Source of the DNA: CAVQLX01 sp046727715
GTDB lineage: Bacteria; Desulfobacterota; Binatia; DP-6
Reading direction: 5' to 3'
Length of the DNA stretch: 5,880 bases
Assembly: GCA_046727715.1 (NCBI GenBank)
Contig: JBKPDC010000253.1
Span: forward strand, 1 to 5,880
Position 1 is the first letter of the stretch, and each line of letters begins with the position of its first letter. Position numbers and translations under genes: made by a program. Under the pieces are notes generated by a model. That model did not search any database, was not told where the DNA came from, and saw only the letters and a list, made by a program, of their open reading frames with translations. This document shows positions 1 to 5,880 of the stretch, piece by piece.

Positions 1-1275
1 GAAGAACTGGTTGCGGCCGGGCTCCTGGCGCGCGCTGCGGTGCGCCATGACGTCCGGGTCACGGGCGAGCCAGGCCACGGTGTTCACGAACAGGTCCTTG
101 TTGCCCAGGTACTCGATGAAGAAGTTGTTGGCGAACTCGGCGTTGCCGTAGACCACGAGCCGCCCCGCCCGCACCTCTCCGCCGGTCGGCGACGGGACCG
201 TGAACTCCACCTCCGCCCCCACGGTCACCGGCCCGCGCCGGTCGCGCCCGGCGACGAACACGCCCGCGCCGGTGCGCACCACGCTCAGGTCGGTCGTTGC
301 CCAGCTGTCCGGGCCGGTGCGCAGGAGGGCCGTGAACCAGGTGCCGGGAATCTCCTCGGCGATCCGGTCGACCGAGCGCGTCAGGGAGAACAGGGGCGGC
401 GCCTCGAGCGGCCCGACGATGGGATGGGCGCGACGGTCGTAGCCCAGCTGCATGGTGAGGTACTCGCCGCCGTAGAGCCTGGCCGACGGATCGACCACCA
501 CGTCGTCGGGGAGCGCCACACGGTACTGGCCGAGGAAGTCGGCCAGCGCGGGCGCGCGCTGGGGGTCGAGCAGGACGAACGCGTTGCCGGGACGCTGCAG
601 GTAGCGGTCGAGGGCCGCCAGCTCTTCGGGCAGGAAGTCCTTCTGCGGCCCGACGACGAGCAGTGCCGCCGTGCCGACCGGCACCTCGTCGCTCAGCAAC
701 GAGACCGGCACGACCTCGTAGTACTCCTGCTCGAGGAAGATGCGCGCCGTCGCGTACCCTCGGTTGCGCTCGCCGCTCGCGAGGTCGCCCTCGCCGTGTC
801 CCGTCACCCAGGCGATCGTCTTGCGCTGCTGCCGGGTCACCTGCAGGACCGCCGCGACGAGCGTCTCTTCCCGCGGATTCGAGAACACGCGGCGCCGGCC
901 CTCGCTCTCGACCACCAGCGCACCATAGGAATCCACGCCGTATTCGCGCGCGAGGGCGGGGCTGCGGTTGACGTCCACGGCGTCTACCCGCACGCGCGGC
1001 GCGGCCGCGCGCACCTGCCGCAGGAGGTCGTCGATGAGCGGGTTGCGCGGATCCTGTGTGCGCAGGAAGGCCAGCACCCGCACGTCCCGATCGAGCCCGC
1101 CGAGTACCTGCCGCGCGTGGCTCGAGAGCGTGTAGCGCCGCCCCGGCGTCAGGTCGAGCCGCCACGACCGCGCGTCCAGCAGCGCCTGACCGAGGAAGAA
1201 GATGCCGAGCAGCGCGGGGATCGCCAGCGCGATGCGGAGCGCCTGGCCGCGCAGGCTCAACGCCGGCCGCGCCAC
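1..1275 (-). CDS. GldG-like ABC transporter auxiliary protein (ABC_transp_aux family), C-terminus cut by window edge
   Basis: This is the membrane-anchored, mostly extracytoplasmic partner of the ABC ATPase and permease encoded just upstream. 425 codons are visible and the frame is still open at the left edge. One hydrophobic segment (about residues 12-32) is followed by LDLTPGRRYTLS (40-51), the usual family sequence just after the first membrane span. A VTGHGE motif (157-162) and VYGNAEFANNFF (375-386) match the conserved GHGE and G-[DN]-x-[DE]-F-x-x-N positions of GldG-type proteins. A second, C-terminal membrane span is expected in the missing part. The GTG start at 1275 is chosen because GGAGG lies 7 bases upstream; it overlaps the permease gene by 19 bases. 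A TTG at 1260 overlapping the permease stop is a weaker alternative. In Flavobacterium the homologue works with GldA and GldF in gliding and secretion; elsewhere the substrate is unknown, so no gene symbol is given. Confidence 0.85.
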   Translation of the reverse strand, partial: MARPALSLRGQALRIALAIPALLGIFFLGQALLDARSWRLDLTPGRRYTLSSHARQVLGGLDRDVRVLAFLRTQDPRNPLIDDLLRQVRAAAPRVRVDAVDVNRSPALAREYGVDSYGALVVESEGRRRVFSNPREETLVAAVLQVTRQQRKTIAWVTGHGEGDLASGERNRGYATARIFLEQEYYEVVPVSLLSDEVPVGTAALLVVGPQKDFLPEELAALDRYLQRPGNAFVLLDPQRAPALADFLGQYRVALPDDVVVDPSARLYGGEYLTMQLGYDRRAHPIVGPLEAPPLFSLTRSVDRIAEEIPGTWFTALLRTGPDSWATTDLSVVRTGAGVFVAGRDRRGPVTVGAEVEFTVPSPTGGEVRAGRLVVYGNAEFANNFFIEYLGNKDLFVNTVAWLARDPDVMAHRSARQEPGRNQFF

Positions 1276-2003
1276 TGCCGGGCCTCCAGCACGCGCAGCG
1301 TGCCCCACACGAAGCAGCCCGCGAGGAAGAGGAAATAGAAGACGTCGCGCAGGTCGATGACGCCCACCGAGAAGGGCTGAAAGTGGTTGAAGAGTGACAC
1401 GGCCCGCACCACGGGCAGCGAGCTGGGGGCATTGGCCGCCTCGTTCCACGAGAACAGCCACAGCAAGAGCAGCGGCATGGCGGTGAGGAAGCCGGCCAGC
1501 ACCTGGCTGTCGGTGAGCGACGACACGAAGAGGCCGTAGGACGCGCACAGGGCGCCGAGCAGGAAGAGCCCAGCGTACCCGGCCACCAGGGGTGCCGCCG
1601 GAAACTCCTGGACCCGCCACAGCCAGAGCGGGTAGACGAGCGTGCCTGCGAGCAGCATGGCGATCACGACGAGACACGCACCGAGCTTCGCCGCCACCAC
1701 CACGCCGTCGCGGACCGGATAGGTGAGGAGGAGCTCGATCGTCCCCAGCCGTCGCTCCTCGGCGAGGAGCCGCATCGTCAGCAACGCGATCGCCAGCATC
1801 AGCACGAGGCGGATGTCGAGGAAGACCAGCTGCCACAGGTTCTCCATGATGCTGAAGCCGAAGCCGAACTGGACGAAGTAGATCAGGTCGGAGTGGAAGG
1901 CGTAGCCGCTGTAGGCGAGGAAGGCCGCCGCCACCAGGTAGACCAGGGGGGCGCCGAAGTAGGTGCGCAGCTCCTTGCGGAGCAGAGCCACGAAGCCACG
2001 CAT
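1257..2003 (-). CDS. ABC-2 type transporter permease, GldF-like
   Basis: This 248-residue inner-membrane permease is the channel subunit for the ATPase encoded just upstream. Roughly six hydrophobic segments are visible (about residues 19-36, 60-80, 104-128, 137-162, 168-187, 219-236). The cytoplasmic motif LLAEERRLGTIELLLTYPV (79-97) is the hallmark of this ABC-2 branch, in which a permease of about 240 residues carries E-x-x-x-G-T-x-E-x-L-L-T-x-P. A second family signature, FNHFQPFSVGVIDLRDVFYF (205-224), precedes the last span. ATG 2003 follows the ATPase stop by 8 bases, and TGAGG overlapping that stop serves as Shine-Dalgarno sequence. The N-terminal LLRKELRTYF matches the usual short amphipathic start of these permeases. 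Length is normal and I see no frameshift. Substrate unknown; by family it should act as an exporter or in envelope assembly. Confidence 0.9.
   Translation of the reverse strand: MRGFVALLRKELRTYFGAPLVYLVAAAFLAYSGYAFHSDLIYFVQFGFGFSIMENLWQLVFLDIRLVLMLAIALLTMRLLAEERRLGTIELLLTYPVRDGVVVAAKLGACLVVIAMLLAGTLVYPLWLWRVQEFPAAPLVAGYAGLFLLGALCASYGLFVSSLTDSQVLAGFLTAMPLLLLWLFSWNEAANAPSSLPVVRAVSLFNHFQPFSVGVIDLRDVFYFLFLAGCFVWGTLRVLEARQWRGRR
1283..1287 (-). promoter_or_regulatory. Ribosome binding site of the GldG-like gene
   Basis: A perfect GGAGG (read on the minus strand) lies inside the 3' end of the permease gene, 7 bases before GTG 1275. It decides the start of the GldG-like gene in favour of the overlapping GTG over the later TTG at 1260. 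Confidence 0.7.
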
Positions 2004-2009
2004 CGCTGG

Positions 2010-2014
2010 CCTCA
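2010..2014 (-). promoter_or_regulatory. Ribosome binding site of the permease gene, overlapping the ATPase stop codon
   Basis: TGAGG on the minus strand includes the TGA stop of the ATPase gene and stands 6 bases before ATG 2003. Overlap of stop codon and binding site suggests translational coupling of ATPase and permease. Confidence 0.5.
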
Positions 2015-2938
2015 ATGTACGGCGCGCACGAAGAGATCCTCGAGCGTGGGCGCCGCGGTCCGCATCTCGAGCAACGTCCACCCGCGGCCGACCACCACGC
2101 CGGCGACCGCCCGCTGCACCGGCTCGGCCTGTCGGGCGCGGATCACGAAGCGCCGCCCGGGCTCGCCGTCCGCCCCCTCTTCCTCCACCCCGAGCACCCC
2201 GGGGAGCGACGACAGGGCGGCGTGCACCTCGGCACCCGCCCCCTCCACCCGGACGACGACGCGCTCCGCGCCCTCCAGCCGTGCGGCCAGGCCTGCGGGC
2301 GTGTCCTCCGCCACCAGCCGCCCATCCGCCATGATGACGATGCGCCCGCAGAGCGCGGCGGCCTCGGCCAGGATGTGGGTCGACAGCAGGACGGTGCAGC
2401 CGTCGAGCGTGCGCAGCAGCCCCCGCATCTCGACCGTCTGGACGGGATCGAGCCCCACCGTCGGCTCGTCGAGCACGAGGACGGCCGGGTTGCCCAGCAG
2501 CGCCTGCGCCAGGCCGACGCGCTGCCGATAGCCCTTCGACAGCTTGCCGGTGAGCCGATCCGCCATCGTCTCGAGGCCGCAGCGCGCCGTCGCCTGCTCG
2601 ACCGCCCGCCGCGCCGCACGCGCTTCGAGCCCCTTCATGCCCGCGACGAAGCGCAGGTACCGGCGCACGCTCAGCTCGGGGTACAGCGTCACCTGCTCCG
2701 GGAGGTATCCGACCTCCCGGCGTGCCGCCACCGGCCGCTGCGTCACGTCGATCCCGCCGACACGCACGCTGCCCGCCGTCGGCGAGAAGAAGCCGATCAC
2801 GCAGCGCATCAGCGTGCTCTTGCCCGAGCCGTTCGGCCCGAGCAGCGCGGCCACCTCGCCGCGCCCGACGCCGAACGACACGTCGTCCACGGCCCGGGTG
2901 GGTCCGTAGCACTTGGTGAGATGCTCGACCTGGATCAG
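2012..2938 (-). CDS. ABC transporter ATP-binding protein, GldA-like, probable CTG start
   Basis: This 308-residue cytoplasmic ATPase powers the ABC-2 permease encoded next. All nucleotide-binding motifs are present: A-loop tyrosine Y11 (in KCYG), Walker A GPNGSGKST (34-42), Q-loop region GYLPEQ with Q82, signature LSKGYRQR (133-140), Walker B VLVLDE ending in catalytic E158, D-loop region GLDP, and switch histidine H187 (STH). Residues after about 215 form the variable C-terminal domain of this branch. The first strand (IQVEHLTKCYG) is encoded upstream of the first usable GTG (2890). The only start-like codon covering it is CTG 2938, because no in-frame ATG, GTG or TTG occurs between there and the upstream in-frame stop inside the small gene. 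CTG 2938 lies 7 bases after the stop of the small upstream gene. Starting at GTG 2890 would give 292 residues without the A-loop. The function as an ATPase is secure; the exact start is not. Confidence 0.9.
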   Translation of the reverse strand: MIQVEHLTKCYGPTRAVDDVSFGVGRGEVAALLGPNGSGKSTLMRCVIGFFSPTAGSVRVGGIDVTQRPVAARREVGYLPEQVTLYPELSVRRYLRFVAGMKGLEARAARRAVEQATARCGLETMADRLTGKLSKGYRQRVGLAQALLGNPAVLVLDEPTVGLDPVQTVEMRGLLRTLDGCTVLLSTHILAEAAALCGRIVIMADGRLVAEDTPAGLAARLEGAERVVVRVEGAGAEVHAALSSLPGVLGVEEEGADGEPGRRFVIRARQAEPVQRAVAGVVVGRGWTLLEMRTAAPTLEDLFVRAVH

Positions 2939-2945
2939 GACCGAC

Positions 2946-3092
2946 TCAGTGCCCCGTGCGCCCCTGCTGCGCCTCGCGGCGCTTCTTCGCGCGCGCGTGC
3001 AAGATCTCGTCGGTGATGATCACGAAGGCACTGAAGGCCACGATGATGATGATCGACTCGTAGAAGCCGATGCTCTGGAGAATGCGCATCAT
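2946..3092 (-). CDS. Small single-span membrane protein (48 residues), unknown function
   Basis: I do not recognise this protein as a named family. It begins with two adjacent ATG codons (3092 and 3089) and ends with TGA 7 bases before the CTG of the ATPase gene. It has a short N-terminus (MMRILQSIGFYES), a strongly hydrophobic stretch (about residues 13-27, with four consecutive isoleucines at 14-17), an acidic pair D28-E29, and a very basic tail (HARAKKRREAQQGR, 32-45). By the positive-inside rule the C-terminus should be cytoplasmic and the N-terminus periplasmic. An AGGGGGG Shine-Dalgarno-like run stands 8 bases before the first ATG, and the gene fills exactly the gap between the RND and ATPase genes; both argue that it is translated. 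Size and topology recall AcrZ, the small partner of AcrB, but no sequence similarity is claimed. Confidence 0.7.
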   Translation of the reverse strand: MMRILQSIGFYESIIIIVAFSAFVIITDEILHARAKKRREAQQGRTGH

Positions 3093-3100
3093 GGGTGCCG

Positions 3101-3107
3101 CCCCCCT
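3101..3107 (-). promoter_or_regulatory. Ribosome binding site of the small membrane protein gene, overlapping the RND stop codon
   Basis: AGGGGGG on the minus strand takes in the last two bases of the TAG stop of the RND gene and lies 8 bases before ATG 3092. This is the main local evidence that the 48-codon frame is translated and coupled to the transporter. Confidence 0.5.
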
Positions 3108-5787
3108 AGCTCGCCGCGACCGCGGACCGTTCGATCCCCGTCATCACCCGGCGGGTTCCGCGCGCCGCCTCCTTGGTGATGAACTTGGGCCGCGCGTACG
3201 AGATCAGTGCTGGCATGAGCGTGACGGCGGAGACGAAGCTGACGAACATCCAGATGGCCAGCAGGCCGCCCATCACCGCGTTGAAGCGGATGTTCGACAG
3301 CGTCCACAGCGCCGTGCCGCCCACCATGCACACCGCCGTGAAGCTCACCGCCTTCCCCGACGTCCGGAGCGCGATGTGGATCGCCTCGTCGAGGTCGCCC
3401 GTCACCCGGATCTCCTCGATGATGCGGCTGACGATGTAGAGCCCGTAGTCGATGCCGAAGCCGACGCCGACGGTCACGAGCGGAAGCGTGTTGATGTTGA
3501 TGCCGATCCCCATCGTCGCCATCAGGCCGTTGATCACGATGTTCGAGATGAACAGCGGCAGCAGGAGCATCACCCCCGCCACGGCGGATCGGTAGGTGAA
3601 GAGGACGATGATGAACATCGTGCCGAAACCGAGCATGTTCATCATGAGATCGTTACGGACGAGCACCTCGTTCGCTGCCGCCAGCACGCCGATGAGGCCG
3701 CCCGCGAGCTTGAAGGTGGCCTTCTCCATCGGGTTCGCGGCGATGAACTCCTTGCAGCGCTCGATGATGCGGGCGATGCTGTCACCCTTGTGGTTGCGCG
3801 CGAAGAACGTGACGTGCGCCGTGGTGTAGTCGGGCGTCACGTACTTCGCCGTTTCCGTCGGCGGGGAGTTGGCGAAGAAGATGAAGAAGGTCTGGCCCAC
3901 GTCGCGCACGCTGTTGGGGATGACGCCCCACTTGGGTTCGAGCTCGTGGAACACCATGTTGACCGTGCGCAGGATGTCGGTGAGCGAGAAGCTGTAGCCG
4001 ATGTCGCGGTCGCGCTCGAGGTGACGCTGGAACTTCTCCATGGTCTTCAAGACCTGGGGGTCCTTCATCGCGTCGCGATCGTGCCCTTCCGCCACCACGA
4101 TGAGCGGCTCGACGCCACCGAACTTCTCCTGAATGTGCGCGTGCGAGACGTTGTACGGCGAGCTCTCGAAGACGAGCGGTGACGCGGCGGTCGGGTCGCC
4201 CACGGTGAGCCCGCGCATCTGGAGGGCGCCGAGCGCCGTCAAGGTCGCCCAGAAGATCATCGTCGTGATCTTGCCCCGTCGCGACAGGATGTGATCGGTG
4301 CACCAGTCCACGAGCCGGCGGTACCAGCCCCTCTCACGCTCCAGGACGACCTCTTTGTCCGGGGCGCGGAGGTAGTAGTAGACGATCGGGTTGAGCAGCA
4401 TCTCCGAGACGGTGATGGCGAGGATCCACCATGCCGCCACGATCGCGAGCTTGCGCAGCATCACGATCGGCACGAGCATGACCACCAGGACGCCGAAGGC
4501 GTCGGTGAGGATGCCGGAGAACGTCGGCACGAACAGCTCGGCGAACGCCCCCACGATGGCCTTGCGCTGGTCCCAATTGTTGCGCTCGTACTCCTCGTAG
4601 TAGCGGTCGTGCATCTGGATGGCGTGGCTGACGGCGCGCGCCGTGATCAGGAATGGCATCACCAGGATCAGCGGGTCGAGCGAGAAGCCGATCAGGTGCA
4701 CGAATCCGAGCCCCCAGAACGCCGCGATGATACCCGTCAGGCTGGGCCGCAACGCGCCTCGCCAGTCGTGGAAGTACATCCATCGCAGCAGCCACTCGAA
4801 GCACCACGTCACGGTGAAGATCCAGAACACGTCCCCGGCGTAGCTGTAGATCCAGCCGTACAGGCGTGGCTCGCCCGCGACGTAGATGCTGATGTCGGGC
4901 TCCGGGACCTTTATCTTCGCCGTCTCTTCGGCGTCGCCGCGCTTCACGCCCAGCGTGGCGTTGCTGCCCCGCGCTTTCGCACTGATCATCCTGGCGACGG
5001 CGGCTCGGTCCGGCGTGGGGACGCCGTCCACCGAGACGATGACGTCGCCGGGCTTGAGCCCCGCCTCCGCCGCCGGCGTGTCACGGTACACGGCGTCGAT
5101 CACCGCCGGCGACGGCTGGTCCGGCTTGAGAGGATCCTTCCCCTTGATGAGGGCGCCGAACCAGCCCTTCTCGAAGGGCGCGACCACGCGCTCGTTGAAC
5201 TCGGTGAACGTGCGGCGGTGGTCGAGCCGCCCCTCGATGAAGTTCGCGCGCACCAGCGCCGCGCGGTCATCGAGCGACACCAGGATGCCGTAGATGCTCT
5301 CGGTGTTGTGGACGATGCGCCTGATGTTAGCCGCGTCCTCGGGCGTCTTCGGCAAGCCGATCATCACCGGCTCGGCGCGCAGGAAGCCGCCCGACTGCGC
5401 GCGCAGGTAGCGCGTGGTGCGGTGTCCGATGGAGTCGATCTGGTTGTGGTTGACGCCGTAGACCTGATCGACCGCCTCGGTGATCTTGTAGATGCGGGCG
5501 AGCGTGGGGACGTTGAAGATGTTGCCGTCCTTCACCTCGACCATCAGCTGGACGTTGTTCGCGCCGCCGAAGGTGCCCGCGTACTTGTTGTGGATCTGAA
5601 TGAAGGGATGGGTCTGCGGCAGCAGATCGCCGAAGCTGGTCATGAGCTTCAGCTGGAACGCCCAGTAGGCGAACACCGCCGTGACCGCGAGCACCACGAT
5701 CATGATCGGGTGGCGGTAGTCGATCAGCCGCTCGCCCATCCAGTACAGCGCTCGCTTGTCTTGCTGTTCGGTCGTGCCTGCGCTCAT
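3106..5787 (-). CDS. MMPL-type RND family transporter with a periplasmic PDZ domain
   Basis: This 893-residue inner-membrane transporter has the duplicated RND plan: one span (27-44), a large periplasmic loop, five spans (about 316-336, 349-368, 371-388, 411-440, 445-472), then a second half with one span (504-522), a loop, and five spans (about 713-731, 735-757, 765-790, 812-829, 837-859). The second half keeps the MMPL proton-relay signature GFGIDYGLY with D780-Y781 in the equivalent of span 10. The matching place in the first half reads TARAVSHAIQ, with R384 and H388 and no aspartate. The first loop carries a PDZ domain (about 207-297; GWFGALI carboxylate-loop candidate, then TPAAEAGLKPGDVIVSVDG). 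ATG 5787 is supported by AGGAG 6 bases upstream. MMPL/HpnN-like members move lipids or other hydrophobic molecules towards the outer envelope using the proton gradient; the substrate here is unknown. The upstream YCF48-like gene is a known companion. Confidence 0.93.
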   Translation of the reverse strand: MSAGTTEQQDKRALYWMGERLIDYRHPIMIVVLAVTAVFAYWAFQLKLMTSFGDLLPQTHPFIQIHNKYAGTFGGANNVQLMVEVKDGNIFNVPTLARIYKITEAVDQVYGVNHNQIDSIGHRTTRYLRAQSGGFLRAEPVMIGLPKTPEDAANIRRIVHNTESIYGILVSLDDRAALVRANFIEGRLDHRRTFTEFNERVVAPFEKGWFGALIKGKDPLKPDQPSPAVIDAVYRDTPAAEAGLKPGDVIVSVDGVPTPDRAAVARMISAKARGSNATLGVKRGDAEETAKIKVPEPDISIYVAGEPRLYGWIYSYAGDVFWIFTVTWCFEWLLRWMYFHDWRGALRPSLTGIIAAFWGLGFVHLIGFSLDPLILVMPFLITARAVSHAIQMHDRYYEEYERNNWDQRKAIVGAFAELFVPTFSGILTDAFGVLVVMLVPIVMLRKLAIVAAWWILAITVSEMLLNPIVYYYLRAPDKEVVLERERGWYRRLVDWCTDHILSRRGKITTMIFWATLTALGALQMRGLTVGDPTAASPLVFESSPYNVSHAHIQEKFGGVEPLIVVAEGHDRDAMKDPQVLKTMEKFQRHLERDRDIGYSFSLTDILRTVNMVFHELEPKWGVIPNSVRDVGQTFFIFFANSPPTETAKYVTPDYTTAHVTFFARNHKGDSIARIIERCKEFIAANPMEKATFKLAGGLIGVLAAANEVLVRNDLMMNMLGFGTMFIIVLFTYRSAVAGVMLLLPLFISNIVINGLMATMGIGININTLPLVTVGVGFGIDYGLYIVSRIIEEIRVTGDLDEAIHIALRTSGKAVSFTAVCMVGGTALWTLSNIRFNAVMGGLLAIWMFVSFVSAVTLMPALISYARPKFITKEAARGTRRVMTGIERSAVAAS

Positions 5788-5793
5788 GCGACG

Positions 5794-5798
5794 CTCCT
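5794..5798 (-). promoter_or_regulatory. Ribosome binding site of the RND transporter gene
   Basis: AGGAG on the minus strand, 6 bases before ATG 5787, in the 15-base gap after the stop of the YCF48-like gene. It confirms the start of the transporter. Confidence 0.7.
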
Positions 5799-5802
5799 GG
5801 GC

Positions 5803-5880
5803 TCAGCCCTGTACCGGCAGCCAGCTCTTGCCGCCGTCCTCGGTGTGGTAGATGAGCCCGTATCCTCCCACCATCCATCC
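5803..5880 (-). CDS. YCF48/BNR-like beta-propeller protein, C-terminal end only
   Basis: Only the last 25 codons are inside the window; the rest lies beyond the right edge. The visible piece, VGGYGLIYHTEDGGKSWLPV, fits the repeat G-x-x-G-x-I-x-x-[ST]-x-D-G-G-x-[ST]-W that is typical of YCF48/HCF136-like and BNR propeller blades, and it ends in TGA 15 bases before the transporter ATG. In proteobacteria, YCF48-like proteins of unknown function are often encoded immediately before an MMPL/RND transporter, frequently with DUF1302 and DUF1329 proteins; there they are presumed exported partners, not photosystem factors. Because only one blade is visible, length, signal peptide and exact family cannot be judged. 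Confidence 0.8.
   Translation of the reverse strand, partial: GWMVGGYGLIYHTEDGGKSWLPVQG

Larger units (their letters stand above)
1..5880 (-). other. Probable single operon: YCF48-like, RND, small membrane protein, ABC ATPase, permease, GldG-like
   Basis: All six genes point the same way. Junctions are +15 bases (YCF48-like to RND), +13 (RND to small gene), +7 (small gene to ATPase), +8 (ATPase to permease) and -19 (permease to GldG-like). Shine-Dalgarno-like runs overlap the preceding stop codon at two junctions. No terminator hairpin with T-run and no promoter is visible between genes. Both ends of the operon lie outside the window. Co-transcription is inferred from spacing only. Confidence 0.75.

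Noticed and set aside
40..1338. Long plus-strand open frame (432 codons) opposite the GldG-like gene
   Set aside because: Its translation is rich in R, H, E and P with no recognisable domain, and it mirrors the codon structure of the minus-strand gene, which carries clear family motifs. Long antisense frames are expected in GC-rich coding DNA.
59..1432. Minus-strand frame of 457 codons overlapping the GldG-like gene and the end of the permease
   Set aside because: The translation is R/A/P/G-rich, without motifs. The GldG-like frame in the same region has a membrane span, LDLTPGRRYTLS and GHGE motifs and a good ribosome site.
1257..2912. A single minus-strand frame of 551 codons that would fuse a novel N-terminal half to the permease
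   Set aside because: The part upstream of 2003 overlaps the ATPase gene in another frame and gives a low-complexity R/A/G-rich translation. The permease has its own ATG and ribosome site at 2003, so the long frame is open by chance because of GC-rich third positions.
2988..3000. Alternating CG tract, possible Z-DNA or regulatory element
   Set aside because: It encodes the basic tail of the small membrane protein (HARA) and is short. In DNA this GC-rich, such runs arise often by codon use.
3093..3110. G-rich run after the RND stop as a possible terminator
   Set aside because: There is no stable inverted repeat followed by a T-run. The run is better explained as the ribosome site of the small gene.
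3070..4182. Plus-strand frame of 370 codons opposite the RND gene, rich in H, D, E and R
   Set aside because: It is the complement of membrane-protein coding sequence. The acidic and histidine-rich composition is the expected antisense reading of hydrophobic and charged codons, and there is no domain or ribosome site.

Overview
The window is a stretch of GC-rich bacterial chromosome in which every gene I can support lies on the minus strand, so it reads from right to left. The genes are packed with gaps of 7 to 15 bases or small overlaps. I see no promoter or terminator between them, and I infer one operon that continues past both edges. The high GC, the inner-membrane RND (MMPL-type) transporter and the YCF48-like partner point to a Gram-negative, possibly uncultured lineage (Myxococcota/Deltaproteobacteria-like, Methylomirabilota/Rokubacteria-like or Binatota-like). 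That placement is a guess from gene content, not a phylogenetic result.

Layout in transcription order: (1) 5880-5803, the last 25 residues of a YCF48/BNR-type beta-propeller protein; (2) 5787-3106, an 893-residue MMPL-type RND transporter with a PDZ domain in its first periplasmic loop; (3) 3092-2946, a 48-residue single-span membrane protein that is easily missed; (4) 2938-2012, an ABC ATPase whose full-length form appears to begin at a CTG codon; (5) 2003-1257, an ABC-2 type permease of the GldF kind; (6) 1275-1, a GldG-like membrane-anchored ABC auxiliary protein cut by the left edge.

The window therefore joins two transport modules. YCF48-like protein plus MMPL/RND transporter is a pairing known from proteobacterial clusters, thought to move hydrophobic or lipid-like molecules at the cell envelope. 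The ATPase, permease and GldG-like protein form a GldA/GldF/GldG-type ABC system, whose substrate is unknown outside gliding bacteria. The small membrane protein sits exactly at the junction. By size and inferred topology it could be an accessory subunit of the RND pump, comparable to AcrZ with AcrB, but this is inference. No RNA genes, mobile elements, CRISPR arrays or significant repeats were seen, and there is no gene-free stretch longer than 15 bases.
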